Source of the DNA: Bacteroidales bacterium
GTDB taxonomy: Bacteria > Bacteroidota > Bacteroidia > Bacteroidales > PUMT01
DNA length: 61,180 nt
Direction: 5' to 3'
Assembly (NCBI GenBank): GCA_007135095.1
Contig: SLJO01000048.1
Span: forward strand, 1-61,180
Shown: positions 55,999-61,180 of the stretch, in pieces
Numbering within the stretch: the first letter of the stretch is position 1
How the letters are laid out: each line of letters starts with the position of its first letter
Translations under genes and position numbers: made by a program
The notes under the pieces: model-generated
Database searches by the model: none
What the model was told of the DNA's origin: nothing
Seen by the model: the letters and a program-made list of their open reading frames with translations, nothing else

Positions 55999-56289
55999 TT
56001 AAATATTGCTGTAAAAATCTATTGTATCTCCTTCGGCAAGGGTTATAATGGCCTTTTTAAAAGAGTTTGTTTTTCCGTGTATTATGCCGGCCTTCGTGTA
56101 CCTTGATTTGGCTTTTCCTCCATATACAAGGGTATTAACCGAGGCTACCGAAACATCGTACATCTCCTCGATGGCCTTTTTGATCTGAATTTTATTCGCC
56201 TGCTTATCTACAATGAAGCCGTACCGGTTTAACTTTTCGCCCTGCTCGGTCATTTTTTCAGTAATAATGGGCTTTTTTAGAATATCCAT
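55999..56289 (-). CDS. rplW: Ribosomal protein L23
   Basis: Exit-tunnel rim protein of 96 residues that docks trigger factor and SRP. It shows MDILKKPIITEKMTEQGEKL, NRYGFIVDKQANKIQIKKAI and EEMYDVSVASVNTLVYGGKA. Confidence 0.97.
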   Translation of the reverse strand: MDILKKPIITEKMTEQGEKLNRYGFIVDKQANKIQIKKAIEEMYDVSVASVNTLVYGGKAKSRYTKAGIIHGKTNSFKKAIITLAEGDTIDFYSNI

Positions 56290-56303
56290 GTGGTTAAAAA
56301 TTT

Positions 56304-56933
56304 CTAGTTGCTTAACATATTATCCAAAACATCTACAGAGCTTTCAAAAAGCAGGAGAAATGATGCACTCATGATATCGTATGTGGTTATTTCAGAGGCG
56401 ATTACTACCCTGGCACCCTGTAAATTTCGGGAAGACAAATATATGTTTTTATTTTGTTCAGTTAAAACCAAAAGTGACTTTTTCTCATTAATTTTCATAT
56501 TATTGAGAAACTCAATATATTCCTTTGTTTTGGGCAATGCCAGATCGAAATCCTCAATAACCCTGATCTTGTCGGTCCTGGCCTTATATGAAAGGGCCGA
56601 TTTCCTGGCAAGCTTTTTCACCTTTTTATTCAGTTTAAAGCTGTAATCCCTTGGTTTGGGGCCGAAAACACGCCCCCCTCCCCTGAACAGAGGATTCTTG
56701 ATATCGCCGGCCCGCGCTGTGCCTGTTCCCTTTTGTTTCTTGATCTTTTTAGTACTTCCGGCAACCTCAGAGCGTTCCTTGGTTTTATGTGTTCCCTGAC
56801 GCAGGTTCGCACGATATTGCTTTACGTCCAGATAGATGGCATGATCATTGGGATCAATGCCGTATACGCTGTCGCTCAGACTGACATTCTTGCCGGTTTC
56901 CTCTCCTTTAATATTATAAACTGCTAACTCCAT
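56304..56933 (-). CDS. rplD: Ribosomal protein L4
   Basis: Large-subunit protein of 209 residues lining the exit tunnel. The tunnel loop is in [20 protein letters not shown] with [20 protein letters not shown]. Its ATG overlaps the rplC stop by one base (TAATG). L4 autoregulates the S10 operon in E. coli; no such leader was identified here. Confidence 0.97.
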   Translation of the reverse strand: MELAVYNIKGEETGKNVSLSDSVYGIDPNDHAIYLDVKQYRANLRQGTHKTKERSEVAGSTKKIKKQKGTGTARAGDIKNPLFRGGGRVFGPKPRDYSFKLNKKVKKLARKSALSYKARTDKIRVIEDFDLALPKTKEYIEFLNNMKINEKKSLLVLTEQNKNIYLSSRNLQGARVVIASEITTYDIMSASFLLLFESSVDVLDNMLSN

Positions 56934-57550
56934 TATTGCTGAATAATTAAATATGATCCTTTTGCTCCGGGTACAGAGCCTTTAACAATTAAAATATTGC
57001 TTTCGGGTATAAGTTTTATTATGCTCAGGGAAATCATCATAACATTTTCCCCCCCCATTCTTCCGGCCATTCTCATCCCTTTGAAAACACGTGAAGGATA
57101 CGAGGAACTTCCGATTGATCCGGGCGCACGCATGCGGTTGTGCTGTCCGTGGGTGGCCTGACCTACGCCGGCAAACCCGTGCCTTTTAACAACCCCTTGA
57201 AATCCCTTGCCTTTGGAAACACCTGTAATGTCCAGCCAGACATCATCCTTCAATAAATCTACGGTAATAACGTCTCCCAGCTTGACTTCCTGCCTGAACT
57301 CATGGAATTCATGCAGTTTCCTTTTGGGCGTGGTTTTTGCTTTCTTAAAATGACCAAGCAGCGGTTTGTTGCACGATTTTTCCTTCATGTCGTCAAAAGC
57401 AAGCTGGACAGCTTCATAACCATCCTTTTCCCTGGTCTTTATCTGGGTAACAACGCACGGACCAGCTTCAATAACGGTGCAGGGCATATATTTCCCATCC
57501 TCACCGAAAACCGAGGTCATTCCTATTTTTTTTCCAATTAATCCGGACAT
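56933..57550 (-). CDS. rplC: Ribosomal protein L3
   Basis: Large-subunit protein of 205 residues reaching the peptidyl-transferase centre. It begins [20 protein letters not shown] and contains [19 protein letters not shown] and [20 protein letters not shown], the conserved loop region. It is 22 nt after rpsJ. Confidence 0.97.
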   Translation of the reverse strand: MSGLIGKKIGMTSVFGEDGKYMPCTVIEAGPCVVTQIKTREKDGYEAVQLAFDDMKEKSCNKPLLGHFKKAKTTPKRKLHEFHEFRQEVKLGDVITVDLLKDDVWLDITGVSKGKGFQGVVKRHGFAGVGQATHGQHNRMRAPGSIGSSSYPSRVFKGMRMAGRMGGENVMMISLSIIKLIPESNILIVKGSVPGAKGSYLIIQQ

Positions 57551-57572
57551 TCTGTTTCGTTTTACAAAAAAA

Positions 57573-57878
57573 TTACACTTTGATTTCTACCTCAACGCCA
57601 CTTGGCAACTCCAGTTTCATCAGCGCGTCGATAGTTTTTGGAGTTGAACTGTATATATCAAGCAGCCTTTTATATGAACTAAGTTCAAACTGCTCCCTTG
57701 CCTTTTTATTCACAAAAGGTGAACGCAAAACGGTAAAGATCCTTTTATGAGTGGGCAGCGGAATTGGTCCGCTGACCACAGCACCGGTGGATTTTACGGT
57801 TTTAACGATCTTTTCGGTGGATTTGTCCACCAGGTTATGATCGTATGATTTTAATTTAATTCGGATTTTCTGGCTCAT
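57573..57878 (-). CDS. rpsJ: Ribosomal protein S10
   Basis: Small-subunit head protein and NusE transcription antitermination partner, 101 residues: [40 protein letters not shown] and [20 protein letters not shown]. It follows fusA by 14 nt; tuf, often found between them elsewhere, is absent. Confidence 0.98.
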   Translation of the reverse strand: MSQKIRIKLKSYDHNLVDKSTEKIVKTVKSTGAVVSGPIPLPTHKRIFTVLRSPFVNKKAREQFELSSYKRLLDIYSSTPKTIDALMKLELPSGVEVEIKV

Positions 57879-57892
57879 TGGTTATTATAATT

Positions 57893-60001
57893 TTAAGCTG
57901 ATTCTTTTTGCCCTGTTGAACTTTCCAGGATCTTGGCTGCTAATTCATCGCCCACCTTCTGGTAATGTGAAAATTCCATAGTGGAGGTGGCTCTTCCCGA
58001 GGTAAGGGTACGTAATACGGTTACATAGCCGAACTGTTCCGAGAGGGGAACTTTTGCCCTGATCAGCCGGGCTCCTGTCTTGCCTTCCATCTTCTCGATA
58101 TGACCCCTGCGCTTATTGAAGTCTGAAATGACGTCTCCCATATATTCATCGGGGGTCACCACTTCAACCTTCATTATTGGTTCCATCAGAACCGGTTTTG
58201 TTTTGGGTATTGCATGCCTGAACGCCTGTTTTGCGGCGATCTCAAATGAGAGACTGTCGGAATCGACGTTGTGGTATGATCCGTCAACCAGCACAACCTT
58301 CAGGCTGTCAACCGGGTAACCGGCCAGCACGCCGTTTTGCATGGCTTCCCGGAATCCTTTCTGAACGGCAGGAATATATTCCTTGGGTATATTGCCGCCC
58401 TTAACCTCATCAATGAACTGAAGTCCGGTTTCTCCTTCGTCAACAGGGGATATCCTGACAATAATATCGGCGAACTTGCCACGGCCGCCCGATTGCTTTT
58501 TGAATACTTCCCTGTGTTCTGCCTTGCCGGTGATGGCTTCCCTGTATGCAACCTGCGGCGCACCCTGGTTGCATTCAACCTTGAATTCACGTTTCAGCCG
58601 GTCGACAAGTATTTCAAGGTGTAATTCACCCATGCCGTTTATAAGGGTCTGACCTGAATTTTCATCGTACTTGACCTTGAAGGTTGGATCCTCTTCGGAA
58701 AGCTTGTTGAGTGCCATGCCAAGCTTGTCAATATCACCCTGGGTCTTTGGTTCTATGGCAATGCCTATTACCGGTTCGGGGAAAGTAATTGATTCAAGCA
58801 GCACCGGTTTTTTCTCATCACATAATGTATCGCCTGTCCGCAAATCCTTGAAACCAACTGCTGCAATAATATCCCCTGCCTCAATGAAATCTTTGGGATT
58901 TTGCTTATTGGCATGCATCTGGTAAAGCCGGGTAATCCTTTCCCGCTTCCCGGTACGTACATTAAGTACATGGCTTCCTGCGTCAATCCTGCCGCTGTAA
59001 ACCCTGAGAAATGCAAGCCGGCCAACATACGGATCAGTGGCGATTTTAAAAGCAAGCGCCGCCATAGGCTCTGAAGCATCGGGTTTCCTCTCCACAATTT
59101 CATCGTTTCTCGGGTTGATCCCTTTCACCGGTGCGATTTCCATCGGCGATGGCAAAAAGGAGACAACTGCATCAAGCAGGCGCTGGACACCCTTGTTTTT
59201 GAATGCCGAGCCGCACATAACAGGAACAACCTGGAGTTGTATGGTAGCCTTCCTGATTGCGGCCATTAATTGTTCATTAGTAATTAATTCGGGATTATCG
59301 AGATACTGCTCCAGCACTGCATCATCAGCATCAGCTACCGACTCTATGAGGCGGCTCCTCCATTCAGCGGCCTCCTCAGCCATATCGGCAGGGATCTCCT
59401 GGATTTCGTATGTCAGTCCCAGCTGGTCATTTTCCTGCCATAACACAGACTTCATATCGATCAGGTCTACAATGCCGCGAAATGTTTCCTCGCTCCCAAT
59501 GGGTATCTGCAGGGGAACCGGGGTTGCTCCCAGTTTTTCATGCATCTGCGATACAACAGACAGGAAATCGGCACCCGAGCGATCCATCTTATTTATAAAC
59601 CCGATCCGCGGCACCTTGTACTTGTCGGCCTGCCTCCAGACGGTTTCCGACTGGGGCTCCACTCCTCCGACAGCACAGAACACGGCAACCGCACCATCCA
59701 GTACCCTTAATGAACGTTCTACCTCAACAGTAAAATCAACATGGCCGGGAGTGTCTATAATGTTTATTTTGTATTCCTCGTCCTGGAAATTCCAAAAAGT
59801 TGTTGTTGCAGCCGAAGTGATTGTAATTCCTCTTTCCTGCTCCTGAACCATCCAGTCCATGGTTGCAGCACCATCATGCACCTCACCCATGCGGTGAGTG
59901 ATCCCGGTATAGAACAGTATCCTTTCGGTTGTGGTCGTCTTCCCGGCATCAATGTGCGCCATGATACCAATATTCCTCGTGTATTTGAGACTTTTGCTCA
60001 T
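57893..60001 (-). CDS. fusA: Elongation factor G
   Basis: Translocation GTPase of 702 residues. The G domain has [20 protein letters not shown] (P-loop), [20 protein letters not shown] (G3) and [11 protein letters not shown] (NKMD, G4). Domains II-V follow, with domain IV including [20 protein letters not shown] and the C terminus ending [19 protein letters not shown]. As the copy inside the str operon, it is likely the main translocase. It lies 57 nt downstream of rpsG. Confidence 0.97.
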   Translation of the reverse strand: MSKSLKYTRNIGIMAHIDAGKTTTTERILFYTGITHRMGEVHDGAATMDWMVQEQERGITITSAATTTFWNFQDEEYKINIIDTPGHVDFTVEVERSLRVLDGAVAVFCAVGGVEPQSETVWRQADKYKVPRIGFINKMDRSGADFLSVVSQMHEKLGATPVPLQIPIGSEETFRGIVDLIDMKSVLWQENDQLGLTYEIQEIPADMAEEAAEWRSRLIESVADADDAVLEQYLDNPELITNEQLMAAIRKATIQLQVVPVMCGSAFKNKGVQRLLDAVVSFLPSPMEIAPVKGINPRNDEIVERKPDASEPMAALAFKIATDPYVGRLAFLRVYSGRIDAGSHVLNVRTGKRERITRLYQMHANKQNPKDFIEAGDIIAAVGFKDLRTGDTLCDEKKPVLLESITFPEPVIGIAIEPKTQGDIDKLGMALNKLSEEDPTFKVKYDENSGQTLINGMGELHLEILVDRLKREFKVECNQGAPQVAYREAITGKAEHREVFKKQSGGRGKFADIIVRISPVDEGETGLQFIDEVKGGNIPKEYIPAVQKGFREAMQNGVLAGYPVDSLKVVLVDGSYHNVDSDSLSFEIAAKQAFRHAIPKTKPVLMEPIMKVEVVTPDEYMGDVISDFNKRRGHIEKMEGKTGARLIRAKVPLSEQFGYVTVLRTLTSGRATSTMEFSHYQKVGDELAAKILESSTGQKESA

Positions 60002-60058
60002 TAAATTATCAATCTATCTTCTTTTTTCTTCGGAATAATCCAATATATATTATATATG

Positions 60059-60535
60059 TTAAAACCTGAAATGGGCAAATGCTTTATTTGCTTCAGCCAT
60101 CCTGTGCATGTCCTCTTTCCTCTTATAGGCACCGCCCTCTTCATTGAAAGCAGCGACAATTTCAGAACCAAGTTTGTCGGCCATTGTTTTACCGGCACGC
60201 TTACGGGCAAACATTATCATGTTTTTCATGCTGATGGAAACTTTCCTTTCCGCCCTGACCTCCTGTGGAACCTGAAAGGTTGCTCCCCCTACACGCCGGC
60301 TTTTTACCTCAACGGCAGGTGTGATGTTCTCAAGTGACTTTTTCCAGATCTCAAGCGGCGACTTGCCGGTATCTTTGGTCTTTTGCTCAACAATATTGAG
60401 TGCATCGTAAAAGATATTGAATGCAAGGCTTTTTTTGCCCGAGTACATCATATTATTCACAAACCGGGTAACCTCAATATCCCTGTATTTGGGATCCGGC
60501 AGCAAAATTCTTTTTTTTGGTTTCGACTTTCTCAT
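60059..60535 (-). CDS. rpsG: Ribosomal protein S7
   Basis: 16S rRNA-binding protein of 158 residues that organises the small-subunit head. It shows [40 protein letters not shown] and the C-terminal [20 protein letters not shown]. It lies 26 nt after rpsL. Confidence 0.98.
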   Translation of the reverse strand: MRKSKPKKRILLPDPKYRDIEVTRFVNNMMYSGKKSLAFNIFYDALNIVEQKTKDTGKSPLEIWKKSLENITPAVEVKSRRVGGATFQVPQEVRAERKVSISMKNMIMFARKRAGKTMADKLGSEIVAAFNEEGGAYKRKEDMHRMAEANKAFAHFRF

Positions 60536-60561
60536 CTGGTTATGATTCGCAGTGTTTGACT

Positions 60562-60942
60562 TTATTTTTTAACCTTGGGCCTTTTTGTCCCGTATTTTGA
60601 ACGCCTTTGGGTGCGACCTTCAACTCCCGAGGTGTCAAGGGCACCACGTATAAGGTGATACCGTACACCGGGAAGGTCTTTCACCCTGCCTCCGCGAATA
60701 AGGACAATCGAGTGTTCCTGCAGGTTATGTCCTTCTCCCGGAATATAGGAGTTAACTTCCTTTCCGTTGGTCAGCCTGACCCTTGCAACTTTTCTCATAG
60801 CAGAATTAGGCTTCTTTGGCGTGGTAGTATATACACGAACACAAACTCCCCTTCTCTGTGGGCAGGCATCAAGTGCCGGAGCTTTTTTCTTTTCGGTCAG
60901 TTTTGTCCTTCCCTTTTTTACTAACTGCTGAATTGTAGGCAT
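60562..60942 (-). CDS. rpsL: Ribosomal protein S12
   Basis: Decoding-centre protein of 126 residues. The conserved loops [19 protein letters not shown] and [20 protein letters not shown] carry wild-type Lys at both positions where streptomycin resistance usually arises. It is the first gene of the str-S10-spc-alpha cluster and follows a strong -7 box. Confidence 0.98.
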   Translation of the reverse strand: MPTIQQLVKKGRTKLTEKKKAPALDACPQRRGVCVRVYTTTPKKPNSAMRKVARVRLTNGKEVNSYIPGEGHNLQEHSIVLIRGGRVKDLPGVRYHLIRGALDTSGVEGRTQRRSKYGTKRPKVKK

Positions 60943-61180
60943 AAAGATTAGTTCAATTTAATTACTTACATTTTATTAAACGGGTTTGCAAAGGTATACT
61001 TTTTTTTATTATCCCACTAATTATTTAGATATTTTTATCTGCAAAATACCGCCACAGTCAGTGTCCGGCAACCTTCATTTAAAACCCGGAGCTGCAGAAA
61101 TACAGTAACCCGCTGCAGAGCTTTATCTGCATCTTTTTAAGGTAGTCGATTCAATATATATATATGTATAATATATATAA
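60943..61180. other. rpsL upstream region
   Basis: The last 238 nt hold no gene. They contain the rpsL -7 box and, at 61153-61180, an almost pure AT-dinucleotide stretch (ATATATATATATGTATAATA). Nothing else was recognised. Confidence 0.6.
60989..60996 (-). promoter_or_regulatory. Main ribosomal-cluster promoter -7 box (TACCTTTG)
   Basis: On the minus strand TACCTTTG matches the Bacteroidetes -7 consensus TAnnTTTG exactly, about 46 nt before the rpsL ATG and followed by GC. The -33 element about 20 nt upstream is only TTAG. An A-run lies between them. This is the likely start of transcription for the whole translation cluster. Confidence 0.6.

Noticed and set aside
61090-61140. Possible hairpin with repeated GCTGCAG near the right edge
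   Set aside because: The two copies are mainly direct repeats of a self-complementary hexamer, the T-rich tail is broken, and the gene it might serve is outside the window.

Overview
The window looks like a chromosome segment of an anaerobic or facultative Bacteroidota (Bacteroidetes), probably Bacteroidales/Marinilabiliales-like. The signs are: A/T-rich starts with little Shine-Dalgarno signal; exact matches to the Bacteroidetes -7 box TAnnTTTG ahead of rpsL and hisS; a ribosomal protein L17 with a long tail; DUF5916, DUF1080 and DUF4870 proteins; a two-component-type propeller sensor; and a str-S10-spc-alpha cluster without tuf or adk. Placement below phylum is inference.

Layout. 0.2-3.8 kb (+): transketolase, then an ECF sigma factor with a one-helix membrane protein and a small secreted Spy-like protein. 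3.9-8.4 kb (-): a three-gene unit of a DUF1080 protein, a DUF5916 outer-membrane protein and histidine ammonia-lyase. 8.6-9.6 kb (+): a nitrilase-superfamily amidohydrolase. 9.7-23.8 kb (+): the most unusual part, a long co-directional run with tight junctions in its second half. It encodes five PQQ-like beta-propeller proteins, one NHL-like propeller with a vicinal Cys pair, a 71-residue Tat-type Cys4 protein, a Tat-type protein with four [4Fe-4S] motifs, a NosR/NapH-like membrane ferredoxin, a fused NuoE-NuoF flavoprotein with HydB-like extra Fe-S domains, and an Fe-S/FAD protein whose NAD(P)H-binding domain is missing. I read this as an undescribed NAD(H)-linked, membrane-spanning Fe-S relay coupled to exported propeller proteins. 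Its substrate and direction are unknown. 23.9-30.5 kb (+): a GT4 glycosyltransferase, an ABC ATPase with a giant FtsX-type permease, and a luciferase-like oxidoreductase. 30.5-34.1 kb (-): hisS, a DUF4870 protein and ettA. 34.5-39.6 kb: a hybrid histidine kinase with an eroded ATP-binding domain, convergent with a propeller-PP2C (SpoIIE) sensor phosphatase. 39.8-42.5 kb (-): a mitochondrial-type citrate synthase and enolase, each followed by an intrinsic terminator. 42.6-60.9 kb (-): the translation cluster from rpsL to rplQ, with fusA, secY, map, infA and rpoA.

How the parts work together. The translation cluster probably starts at a TACCTTTG promoter upstream of rpsL and ends at a 12-bp-stem terminator after rplQ, so eno is probably a separate unit. 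Tkt, Eno and citrate synthase serve central carbon metabolism. In the redox locus, the cytoplasmic NuoEF-like and Fe-S/FAD proteins could exchange electrons with NAD(H). The NosR-like protein could carry them across the membrane to the Tat-exported Fe-S proteins, with the propellers as exported partners or scaffolds. No hydrogenase catalytic subunit, c-type haem motif or PQQ-biosynthesis gene was seen in the window.
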